NCBI GenBank assembly: GCA_035281645.1
Contig: DATEDN010000134.1
Span: forward strand, 1-13,669
Direction: 5' to 3'
Source of the DNA: JACCTH01 sp035281645
GTDB lineage: Bacteria > Actinomycetota > Acidimicrobiia > Spongiisociales > ZC4RG35
Length of the DNA: 13,669 nt
Shown here one piece after another: positions 1 through 5,973 of the stretch. A program made the translations under genes and the position numbers. Position 1 is the first letter of the stretch. Each line of letters begins with the position of its first letter. The notes below the pieces were generated by a model that was not told the origin of the DNA, searched no databases, and worked only from the letters and a program-made list of their open reading frames with translations.

Positions 1-348
1 GTCGTCACCGATCCCGACCAGAAGGAACGATTGGCGAAAAGCGGCGATTTCACCGACCCGCTCCGCCGGGCACCGATGGCCATCGCCCTGATCCAGGAGG
101 GAACCGAGTACGAATTCGACATCGGTCGACTCGCCCAGAACCTGATGCTGGCGGCTAGAGCCATCGGGGTTGCCACTTGTCCAGTGACCTTTCACCGCCA
201 GGAGGAGGCTGCTCGGGTGCTTGGGATTCCCGAAGGGAACTTCTGTCGATACGGCGTGGCGCTGGGCTATCCGGCCGAAGTGATCAGGCCCTCTCGAATG
301 AGCGGGCGCAAGCCCCTCGACGAATTTGTCCACTGGAACTCCTACTGA
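1..348 (+). CDS. Nitroreductase family protein, 3' part (5' end outside window)
   Basis: The frame is open from the first base and gives about 115 residues up to the TGA at 346-348. The true start lies upstream, so this is only the C-terminal part. It resembles the C-terminal half of FMN-dependent nitroreductases: an 'APMAIALI' strand, a helix 'DIGRLAQNLMLAARAIGVAT' that packs near the flavin, a 'VLGIPEG' turn, 'GYPAE', and the ending 'GRKPLDEFVHWNSY', which matches the family's usual C-terminal GRKPLDE-x-VHW motif. The family reduces nitro compounds, quinones or related substrates with NAD(P)H; the substrate here cannot be told. A TTG at position 31 is an internal codon in this reading, not a convincing start, because the upstream codons continue in frame to the window edge. 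The HAD gene follows on the same strand about 50 bp later and may be co-transcribed. Confidence 0.85.
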   Translation, partial: VVTDPDQKERLAKSGDFTDPLRRAPMAIALIQEGTEYEFDIGRLAQNLMLAARAIGVATCPVTFHRQEEAARVLGIPEGNFCRYGVALGYPAEVIRPSRMSGRKPLDEFVHWNSY

Positions 349-398
349 CGAAAGGCACCCCGGCTGCGGCGGCTCTCGTCCCTGTTGGGGGGGAGAAA

Positions 399-1046
399 CT
401 GCACATCGTTTGGGACTGGAACGGGACGCTTTTTGACGACCTCCACGTGGTCGTGGCCTCCGTCAACGATGGCCTGGCGGCCATGGGAGCAGGACCGATC
501 GATCTCGACGGCTACCGCTCCCACTACAAGAGGCCGGTCAAGCTCTTCTACGACAAGCTCCTCGACCGGGAGCTCAGCGGGGAAGAATGGAACGAGATCG
601 ATCGCGTTTTCCATGACTCCTACCGCCGGGCACTGGTGATGGCACATCTCACCGAGGATGCCCGCGACGCCCTCGATCAGGCCGCCCGCGGCGGAAACAC
701 CCAGTCGCTCCTCTCAATGTTTCCTCATCCCGACCTCGTCCCACTGGTCAAAAAGCTCGGCATCGAGGCCTACTTCGATCGGATCGACGGTCTGGCTGAG
801 GGCAGTCCGGGGGACCTGAAAGCGCAATACCTCGAACGGCATCTGCGACAGCTCACGGCCGGCGAGGACCCGCGGCGGGTGGTGGTGATCGGCGACACCC
901 CCGACGACGCCACCGCCGCCCGGCACGTCGGCGCCCGCCCGATCCTCTACGACGGCGGATCGCATCATCGAGTCGACCTCGAGGCTACGGGTGCGGCTGT
1001 TGTCTCCTCCCTTCGGGCCGCGGTCGAACTCGCCCTCGGCAACTAG
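399..1046 (+). CDS. HAD-superfamily hydrolase with DWNGT motif I, probable CTG start
   Basis: The 215-residue product is a HAD-like phosphohydrolase. Motif I is 'IVWDWNGTLFDD' (nucleophile Asp6), motif II is probably the Ser in 'SLLSM' (about residue 106), motif III is the Lys in 'GDLKAQ' (141), and motif IV is 'VVVIGDTPDD' (Asp166, Asp169/170). A helical cap fits between residues about 20 and 90. Position +2 after the nucleophile is Asn rather than the usual general-acid Asp, a variant seen in a DWNGT subgroup. The start is chosen from sequence: the frame has no ATG, GTG or TTG between a TTG at 177, deep inside the nitroreductase gene, and motif I. The CTG at 399 sits four residues before the core strand and follows a G-rich SD-like stretch (385-395). 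Substrate unknown; small phosphate esters are likely for the family. The aldehyde dehydrogenase begins 10 bp after the stop. Confidence 0.82.
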   Translation: MHIVWDWNGTLFDDLHVVVASVNDGLAAMGAGPIDLDGYRSHYKRPVKLFYDKLLDRELSGEEWNEIDRVFHDSYRRALVMAHLTEDARDALDQAARGGNTQSLLSMFPHPDLVPLVKKLGIEAYFDRIDGLAEGSPGDLKAQYLERHLRQLTAGEDPRRVVVIGDTPDDATAARHVGARPILYDGGSHHRVDLEATGAAVVSSLRAAVELALGN

Positions 1047-1056
1047 GTTTGGGACG

Positions 1057-2418
1057 ATGAAGTCGATCAACCCCACCACCGGCGAGGTGGTCGCCGAATA
1101 TCCCGAACACGACGACCGCGAGGTGGATCGCCGTCTCGAAGCGGCCCATCGGGCCTTTGGCCAATGGCGAAACACCTCTTTCTCGGAGCGAGCCGAAGCG
1201 ATGTCCAGAGCCGGTGAGATCCTCGAAAAGCGCAAGGAGGAGCTCGCCCGGCTGATGGCAATTGAAATGGGAAAGCCGGTGGCGGCGGGAAGAGCCGAAG
1301 CCGAGAAGTGTGCCTGGGCTTGTCGCTACTACTCAGACGAAGCAGAGGTGATGCTCGCCGATCAGCCGGTGAGTACCGAACGGTCGAAGAGCTATATCCA
1401 TCATGAACCTCTCGGCGTGGTGCTGGCCGTAATGCCGTGGAATTTTCCGTTCTGGCAGGTCTTTCGTTTCATCGCCCCGGCCCTGATGGCGGGGAATGCG
1501 GGCGTGCTCAAGCACGCCTCGAACGTGTCTGGCTGCGCCCTCCAGATCGACGAGATCCTCGACGAAGCGGGGTTTCCCGCCGGACTCTTCTCGACGCTGC
1601 TCATCGGCTCCGAAAGGGTCGGGAAGGTCCTTGACGATCCTCGCGTCGTGGCGGCCACGCTCACCGGAAGCGAGCCGGCCGGACGAGCCGTCGCCGCCAA
1701 AGCCGGATCCTTGCTCAAAAAGACGGTCCTCGAGCTGGGCGGGAGCGATCCCTACCTGATCCTCGCCGATGCCGACCTAGAGAAGGCCGCTGCCATCTGT
1801 GCTCAGAGTCGCACCATCAACAACGGGCAGAGCTGTATCGCCGCCAAACGCTTCATCGTGGTCGACGAGGTTGTCGAGCCCTTCACTGAGGCCTTCACGA
1901 AGGAGATGGCGGCCTACGAGATGGGTGATCCGCTCGAAGAGGAAACTCGTCTCGGACCACTCGCCCGGACTGACCTCCGCGACGAGCTTCACCGACAGGT
2001 GACCCGCACTCTCGAGGGAGGAGCCACTGCGATTTTGGGGGCCGAGGTGCCGGAGGGACCGGGAGCTTTCTATCCCGCTTCGGTACTGGCCGGAGTCAAA
2101 GAGGGAATGGCCGCATACTCGGAGGAGCTTTTCGGTCCGGTGGCGGCAGTGATCGCGGTCGAGTCGGAAGATGAGGCGGTGAGGGTTGCGAACGACACAT
2201 CCTTCGGGCTGGGAGCGGCAGTTTTCTCACGTGATATCGAACGGGCGGAACACCTGGCAGCCACCCGCATCGAAGCGGGGTGTTGTTTCGTCAACGCGCT
2301 GGTGGCGTCTGATCCACGTTTGCCTTTTGGAGGGGTGAAGGCGTCGGGCTATGGGCGCGAGCTCTCGGTGCTCGGAATCAAAGAGTTCGTCAACCAGAAG
2401 ACGGTGGTGGTGGCCTAG
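1057..2418 (+). CDS. NAD(P)-dependent succinate-semialdehyde dehydrogenase-like aldehyde dehydrogenase
   Basis: A 453-residue aldehyde dehydrogenase of the compact type that lacks the N-terminal extension of GabD. Visible family features are 'INPTTGEVV' at the N terminus, 'VMPWNFPFWQVFRF' with the conserved Asn129, 'AGNAGVLKHASNV' (cofactor-contacting Lys152), 'LTGSEPAGR', general-base Glu226 in 'LELGGSDPY', the catalytic Cys260 in 'NNGQSCIAAKRFIV', 'EELFGPV' and 'PFGGVKASGYGREL'. These motifs best match the succinate-semialdehyde dehydrogenases typified by E. coli Sad/YneI, which oxidise succinate semialdehyde to succinate in GABA-type catabolism. Substrate is inferred from family resemblance and other aldehydes are possible. 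An in-frame GTG-containing extension to 991 exists, but the ATG at 1057 gives the normal N terminus. The stop TAG lies in a CTAG shared with the opposing recR stop, so the two genes overlap by 4 bp. Confidence 0.9.
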   Translation: MKSINPTTGEVVAEYPEHDDREVDRRLEAAHRAFGQWRNTSFSERAEAMSRAGEILEKRKEELARLMAIEMGKPVAAGRAEAEKCAWACRYYSDEAEVMLADQPVSTERSKSYIHHEPLGVVLAVMPWNFPFWQVFRFIAPALMAGNAGVLKHASNVSGCALQIDEILDEAGFPAGLFSTLLIGSERVGKVLDDPRVVAATLTGSEPAGRAVAAKAGSLLKKTVLELGGSDPYLILADADLEKAAAICAQSRTINNGQSCIAAKRFIVVDEVVEPFTEAFTKEMAAYEMGDPLEEETRLGPLARTDLRDELHRQVTRTLEGGATAILGAEVPEGPGAFYPASVLAGVKEGMAAYSEELFGPVAAVIAVESEDEAVRVANDTSFGLGAAVFSRDIERAEHLAATRIEAGCCFVNALVASDPRLPFGGVKASGYGRELSVLGIKEFVNQKTVVVA

Positions 2419-3008
2419 AGCTCGGAGCGACCCGCCAGGGCGCGGCCCAGGGTCAGCTCGTCGGCGTAGTCGAGGTCACCACCCACCGGCAGGCCCATCG
2501 CCAGTCGAGTAACCCGCACCCCTCGCGGTTTCATCTCCCGGGCGATGTACATGGCGGTGACGTCACCCTCGACCGTGGGATTGGTGGCGAGGATCAGCTC
2601 TTTGATTCCCTCGTCTTCGATTCGCTTGCCCAGCTCGGCGATATGAAGCTGGCTGGGTCCGATGCCCCCGATGGGCGAGATGGCTCCGCCGAGGACGTGA
2701 TAGCGACCGCCGAATTCCTGCGTCCGTTCGATCACGGCGATGTCCTGTGCCCGCTCGACCACGCACACCACGGTCTGATCGCGCTTGGGGTCACGACAGA
2801 TCGAACATTCTTCGCTGGCCGTCACGTTGAAGCAACGGCTGCAAATGCGGAGCTGATCGCGCATGTCGACGATGGCGGACGACAGCCTGAGGGCGTCCTC
2901 TCGCTCCACTCCCAGCAGGTGGAAGGCCATTCGTTGGGCGCTCTTCCTCCCGACCCCGGGAAGGCGCGCCAGCTCATCTATCAGGCGCTGGAGCGGACCT
3001 TCGAACAT
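2415..3008 (-). CDS. recR: Recombination mediator protein RecR
   Basis: A 197-residue protein of standard RecR length. Domains in order: an N-terminal helix-hairpin-helix ('LARLPGVGRKSAQRMAFHLL', residues about 14-32), a four-cysteine zinc finger (Cys56, Cys59, Cys68, Cys71), a Toprim domain that opens with 'VCVVE' (Glu85) and continues to 'NPTVEGDVTAMYI' (143-155), and a C-terminal 'TRLAMGLPVGGDLDYADELTLGRAL' segment that is highly conserved in the family. RecR works with RecF/RecO to load RecA on gapped single-stranded DNA. It is the last gene of the dnaX-ybaB-recR cluster and starts one base after the ybaB stop, so it is probably translationally coupled. Its stop overlaps the stop of the convergent aldehyde dehydrogenase gene, leaving no space for a dedicated terminator. 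Confidence 0.97.
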   Translation of the reverse strand: MFEGPLQRLIDELARLPGVGRKSAQRMAFHLLGVEREDALRLSSAIVDMRDQLRICSRCFNVTASEECSICRDPKRDQTVVCVVERAQDIAVIERTQEFGGRYHVLGGAISPIGGIGPSQLHIAELGKRIEDEGIKELILATNPTVEGDVTAMYIAREMKPRGVRVTRLAMGLPVGGDLDYADELTLGRALAGRSEL

Positions 3009-3009
3009 C

Positions 3010-3336
3010 TCAGCCCAGGAGGCGGCCGAGGTCGAGCCCCCCGGTCAGTTCGCCCATCTCCTTTTCGCTGTCGGCAGCCGCGGCGTCGAGGGCACTGTTG
3101 ACGGCCACGGTGATGAGATCGGCGAGCATCTCGACGTCGTCGGTCACGGAGGGGTCGATGGCGATGGCGGCGACCTTGCCTCCGATGATCGTGGTCTTGA
3201 CCACTCCTCCCCCGGCGCTGCCCTCGTATCGGCGACCCGCCAGCTCCGCCTGGCGCGAGGCCAGTTCCTCGGACATCTTCTGCGCTTGACGGAGCATGGA
3301 GCCGAGGTCCAAGTTCGGGCCGTCGTTCGTGGTCAT
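3010..3336 (-). CDS. ybaB: YbaB/EbfC family nucleoid-associated protein
   Basis: A 108-residue protein with the YbaB/EbfC pattern: an N-terminal helix 'LGSMLRQAQKMSEELASRQAEL', a basic/aromatic segment 'RRYEGSAGGGVVKTTIIGGK' in which strand residues of the dimer are recognisable, 'AIAIDPSVTDDVEMLADLITVAVNSALDAA', and a short flexible tail. Family members form homodimers that bind DNA without strong sequence preference. The gene sits between dnaX and recR, as in most bacteria. The ATG at 3336 is preferred; a TTG at 3354 would add six residues, and neither start has a clear ribosome binding site. The TTG lies in the loop of a small inverted repeat (3343-3361). The stop is one base before the recR ATG. 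Confidence 0.9.
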   Translation of the reverse strand: MTTNDGPNLDLGSMLRQAQKMSEELASRQAELAGRRYEGSAGGGVVKTTIIGGKVAAIAIDPSVTDDVEMLADLITVAVNSALDAAAADSEKEMGELTGGLDLGRLLG

Positions 3337-3342
3337 GTCTGC

Positions 3343-3361
3343 GAGGGTACCCAAAACCCTC
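3343..3361 (-). other. Small inverted repeat at the dnaX-ybaB junction
   Basis: Six-base arms GAGGGT (3343-3348) and ACCCTC (3356-3361) flank a 7-base loop that contains the alternative TTG start of ybaB. The hairpin starts at the last base of the dnaX stop codon and ends 7 bases before the ybaB ATG. It could modulate coupling between dnaX and ybaB. There is no T tract, and an arm of this length can arise by chance. Confidence 0.3.
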
Positions 3362-5034
3362 TAGTCGTCTTCGATCACGAGCGTGGCTCCCAACTCCTTT
3401 TCAAGGAGAGCGGTGGGGTCGATCGCCTCGGGCGGCGCCTCAAACAGGCGGTCTTTGTCGAGCACGCTTTCATCGACGGTGGCCTCCTCACTCTCGGGAG
3501 ATGCCCCGGTCTTGCGAAAGCCGACTTCGATCGGAAAGCCCAAGAGGTCGCCAGCCTGGGTGGCCACCAAGGCACTGACCACGGGATCGGTCCGCAAGCC
3601 CTCGAGGTGAAAGTCCTGGGAGACATCGAGAACCAGGCGCCGTCCTTCCTCGATGTCGCCGGGAGCGGCCTCGCGAAAGAGGGCCCAACGCCGGGGGCCC
3701 AGAAGCTGGCGGAGGCTCCCGAAAAGTGACGGCCAGATCTTCTGCACCGCCTCCATCGTTAGTCCGCCGTGGCCCCGTCCGTCGCCTTCGGCGCCACTTC
3801 CCCCAACGCTCACTTCGTTCGCTGGGGGAGGAAACTCCGTGCTCTGGCTTTCAGGCGGGGAGGGGGGAAGGACAGAAACCGGAGCCGAGCCGCGCTCTAG
3901 GCGCTCGAGGCGGGCCGTCAGGGCGTCGGGATCAGACGAGGTCTCCGGACGAGTGAGGCGAATGACCGCCAACTCCACCATCAGCCGTTCCTCGCGGCCC
4001 TCCCGGAGCTTGATCAGCGCTTCACCGAGGAGATCGACCGCACGCAACACCGCCGCCGGCCCGACCACCTTGGCCGCCTTTTTCCAGGCCTCCAGCACTT
4101 CCGCCGGCTCGTCTGCCACTTCGCTCAAGTTGGGGGCGTAGTGGGCGAGAAAGACGCCGCGGAAGAATCCGATCGCCTCGCCCACAAAGCGGCGGAGATC
4201 GATCCCGCGGGCTGACATCTCAGCCACCAGTTCGAGACCGGCTCGCGCATCAGCGTTGGCGACGGCTTCGACCAAGGCGATATAGGCCTCGGTGTCGGCC
4301 ATGCCGAGGGCGCGCTGGACACCAGCCAGGTCGACTGTGTCCGAGCCGAGGGCAGCCACCTGTTCCAGCAGCGAGAGCGCGTCCCGAGCCGACCCACCGG
4401 CATGCCGGGCCAACGCCACCAGAGCCTTGGCATTGGTCTTGTATCCCTCGAGGTCGGCGATCCTCCCCAGATGGGCGGCGAGGGCCTCCGTCCCAACCGG
4501 GTGAAAATCGAAGCGCTGAGTGCGGCTGCGGATCGTGTCGGCGAGCTTGTAGGGCTCGGTGGTGGCGAGAACGAAGATCACGTGCGGCGGCGGTTCTTCG
4601 AGGGTTTTCAAGAGGGCGTTGCCGGCTGCCTTCGACAACATGTGCGCCTCGTCGAGGATGTACACACGGCGTGAGTTGGGACCGGAGGCGACCGTCGAGA
4701 CCGAAAGCCGCATATCGCGGATGTCTTCGACCGAGTTGTGCGAGGCGGCGTCCAATTCCATCACGTCGAGCGAGGAGCCCTCGGTGATGCCCAGGCAAGA
4801 CAGACATTCGTTGTCCGGCGAGCCGTCGGCCAGGCGGTGCTCGCAGTTGAGAGCCTTGGCCAGGATGCGGGCGGTGGTGGTCTTGCCGGTGCCCCGAGGC
4901 CCGGCAAATAGGTAGGCGTGCGCTACCCGACCCTCGGTGATCTCGCGGGCCAGAGTCGAGGTCACATGGCTTTGCCCGACCACGTCCTCCCAGGATTGGG
5001 GTCGATACTTTCGATAGAGTGCCTTATACGCCAT
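3361..5034 (-). CDS. dnaX: DNA polymerase III subunit gamma/tau
   Basis: A 557-residue clamp-loader ATPase subunit. It begins with the family's hallmark 'ALYRKYRPQSWEDVVGQ'. Walker A is 'GPRGTGKT' (45-52), Walker B is 'VYILDEAH' (124-131), then 'KTLEEPPPHVIFVLATTEP' (sensor 1), the arginine-containing 'TIRSRTQRFDF' (Thr where many homologues have Cys in the SRC motif), and the sensor-2/lid segment 'GGSARDALSLLEQ'. The zinc module normally has four cysteines; here Cys64, Cys77 and Cys80 are seen but the second ligand position is Asp74. Residues about 370-430 are a Pro/Gly/Ser-rich linker, followed by a C-terminal tau-like region ('IWPSLFGSLRQLLGPRRWALFREA'). Tau tethers polymerase cores in the replisome. 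The ATG at 5034 has no SD; a TACGCT hexamer 7 bases upstream suggests a leaderless transcript. It is first in the dnaX-ybaB-recR unit. Confidence 0.96.
   Translation of the reverse strand: MAYKALYRKYRPQSWEDVVGQSHVTSTLAREITEGRVAHAYLFAGPRGTGKTTTARILAKALNCEHRLADGSPDNECLSCLGITEGSSLDVMELDAASHNSVEDIRDMRLSVSTVASGPNSRRVYILDEAHMLSKAAGNALLKTLEEPPPHVIFVLATTEPYKLADTIRSRTQRFDFHPVGTEALAAHLGRIADLEGYKTNAKALVALARHAGGSARDALSLLEQVAALGSDTVDLAGVQRALGMADTEAYIALVEAVANADARAGLELVAEMSARGIDLRRFVGEAIGFFRGVFLAHYAPNLSEVADEPAEVLEAWKKAAKVVGPAAVLRAVDLLGEALIKLREGREERLMVELAVIRLTRPETSSDPDALTARLERLERGSAPVSVLPPSPPESQSTEFPPPANEVSVGGSGAEGDGRGHGGLTMEAVQKIWPSLFGSLRQLLGPRRWALFREAAPGDIEEGRRLVLDVSQDFHLEGLRTDPVVSALVATQAGDLLGFPIEVGFRKTGASPESEEATVDESVLDKDRLFEAPPEAIDPTALLEKELGATLVIEDD
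3797..3831 (-). other. Hairpin inside dnaX linker, possible recoding signal
   Basis: Twelve-base arms (3797-3808 and 3820-3831) pair with one mismatch and one G-U around an 11-base loop; the core is CCCCCA/TGGGGG. On the dnaX strand the 5' arm carries the codons CCT CCC CCA (residues 402-404). Moving +1 on CCC-C would reach a TGA at 3812-3810, giving a product of about 407 residues that stops after the clamp-loader domains. The position in the linker resembles where E. coli dnaX is recoded, but the mechanism and sequence differ. The slip codons lie in the stem itself, which argues against a classical downstream stimulator. Confidence 0.35.
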
Positions 5035-5041
5035 TTCGGCA

Positions 5042-5047
5042 AGCGTA
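5042..5047 (-). promoter_or_regulatory. Candidate -10 element (TACGCT) for leaderless dnaX
   Basis: On the minus strand TACGCT fits the actinobacterial TANNNT -10 pattern and ends 7 bases before the dnaX ATG, the spacing expected if transcription starts at the A of the ATG. No SD precedes that ATG. No convincing -35 hexamer is visible 16-19 bases further up. The 120-bp divergent spacer 5035-5154 shows nothing else: no SRP RNA or tRNA, which often neighbour dnaX, could be recognised. Confidence 0.3.
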
Positions 5048-5154
5048 CGGCATCAAGGGGACGAACGGCACTGGCTAGAAGGTGCCCAAATCCTTTGATC
5101 CCTTCGAGATCTAACGTTTCGGAAAGCAAGCGCCGATACACCTGGGTGTCCCTG

Positions 5155-5973
5155 ATGACTGCCTCCTTATCCAATGCCGTCCCCACCGAGGCCGCCAGCA
5201 GGGCGGCTCCCGCGGTCTGGTCCCAGGGCCTGGTGCGCCGCTTCGGGAAGGAGACCGCGGTCGACCAGGTCGATCTCGCCATCCAACCTGGCGAGTTCTA
5301 TGGATTGCTGGGCCAGAACGGCGCCGGCAAGACCACGACCATCAAGATGATCGTGGGTCTTTTGCGACCGGATGCGGGCACTGCCGGAATCGGTGAGTTC
5401 GACACCTGGCGCCAACCCCTGGAAGTGAAGAAGCGAATCGGGGTCTTGCCCGAGGAGTTCAACCTTTACGAGCGATTGACCGGAGCCGAGTTGCTCGACT
5501 TCACGGCTGCTATGCACGGGCTCGGGCGCGAGGAAACCGTGAGCCGGCGTCAGGAATTGCTCGGTTTGCTGGATCTCTCGGAAGCAGCCGGGAAGCTGGT
5601 GGGCGATTACTCCCGCGGCATGCGAAAAAAGGTTGCCCTGGCTGCCGCCATCATCCATCGTCCTCCCGTGCTTTTCCTCGACGAGCCGTTCGAGGGGGTC
5701 GATCCGGTTTCGGCCCGGCTAATCCAGGACCTGCTCAGGCGCTACACGACCCAGGGCGCGACGATCGTCTTCTCTTCTCATGAGATGTACCTCGTCGAAA
5801 GGCTGTGCACCCGCATCGGCATCATGCAGAAAGGGAGGCTCTTGATCGAAGACACCCCGGCCGGGCTTTGCGAGCGGATGGGGGTCGACTCGGTCGAGGA
5901 CGCATTCATCCTCGCCGTCGGCGGTGGGACTTCGACCGAGGGTCTCGAGTGGTTACGCAGTTCGGCTGGCTAA
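5155..5973 (+). CDS. ABC-2 type transporter, ATP-binding protein
   Basis: A 272-residue ABC ATPase. Residues 1-20 are an Ala-rich leader without a recognisable domain. Walker A is 'GQNGAGKT' (53-60), the Q-loop region is replaced by 'IGVLPEEFNLYERLTG' (95-110), typical of the CcmA/drug-exporter class, the signature is 'YSRGMRKKV' (152-160), Walker B is 'VLFLDEPFEGVDP' (172-184), and the switch His is H209 in 'FSSHEMYL'. Export-type ATPases of this class pair with ABC-2 membrane subunits, and one follows directly with a 25-bp overlap. The substrate cannot be inferred. The ATG at 5155 is chosen; a GTG at 5146 in the same frame is an alternative, and neither has a clear SD. The frame stays open back into the antisense of dnaX, but that extension carries no domain signal. 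Confidence 0.9.
   Translation: MTASLSNAVPTEAASRAAPAVWSQGLVRRFGKETAVDQVDLAIQPGEFYGLLGQNGAGKTTTIKMIVGLLRPDAGTAGIGEFDTWRQPLEVKKRIGVLPEEFNLYERLTGAELLDFTAAMHGLGREETVSRRQELLGLLDLSEAAGKLVGDYSRGMRKKVALAAAIIHRPPVLFLDEPFEGVDPVSARLIQDLLRRYTTQGATIVFSSHEMYLVERLCTRIGIMQKGRLLIEDTPAGLCERMGVDSVEDAFILAVGGGTSTEGLEWLRSSAG
5938..5942 (+). promoter_or_regulatory. Ribosome binding site deciding the permease start
   Basis: GAGGG lies 6 bases before the GTG at 5949, inside the end of the ATPase gene. It supports that GTG as the start of the membrane subunit rather than the further upstream start of the open frame at 5805, which would add a basic, low-complexity segment read from the ATPase's other frame. Confidence 0.5.

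Noticed and set aside
177..398. N-terminal extension of the HAD gene to a TTG at 177
   Set aside because: It would overlap the nitroreductase gene by about 170 bp and encodes an Arg/Gly/Pro-rich stretch with no HAD similarity.
2863..3729. Plus-strand open frame (288 codons) across recR, ybaB and dnaX
   Set aside because: It runs antisense through three recognised genes and has the biased composition of a shadow frame.
3361..5034. Classical E. coli-type dnaX -1 frameshift site (A AAA AAG)
   Set aside because: No such heptamer exists in the linker, and the -1 frame is open well past the hairpin. Only the +1 option gives an early stop.
5035..5154. Possible SRP RNA or tRNA near dnaX
   Set aside because: Such RNAs often neighbour dnaX, but no SRP GGAA-tetraloop core and no tRNA cloverleaf or T-loop pattern is visible in this 120-bp spacer.
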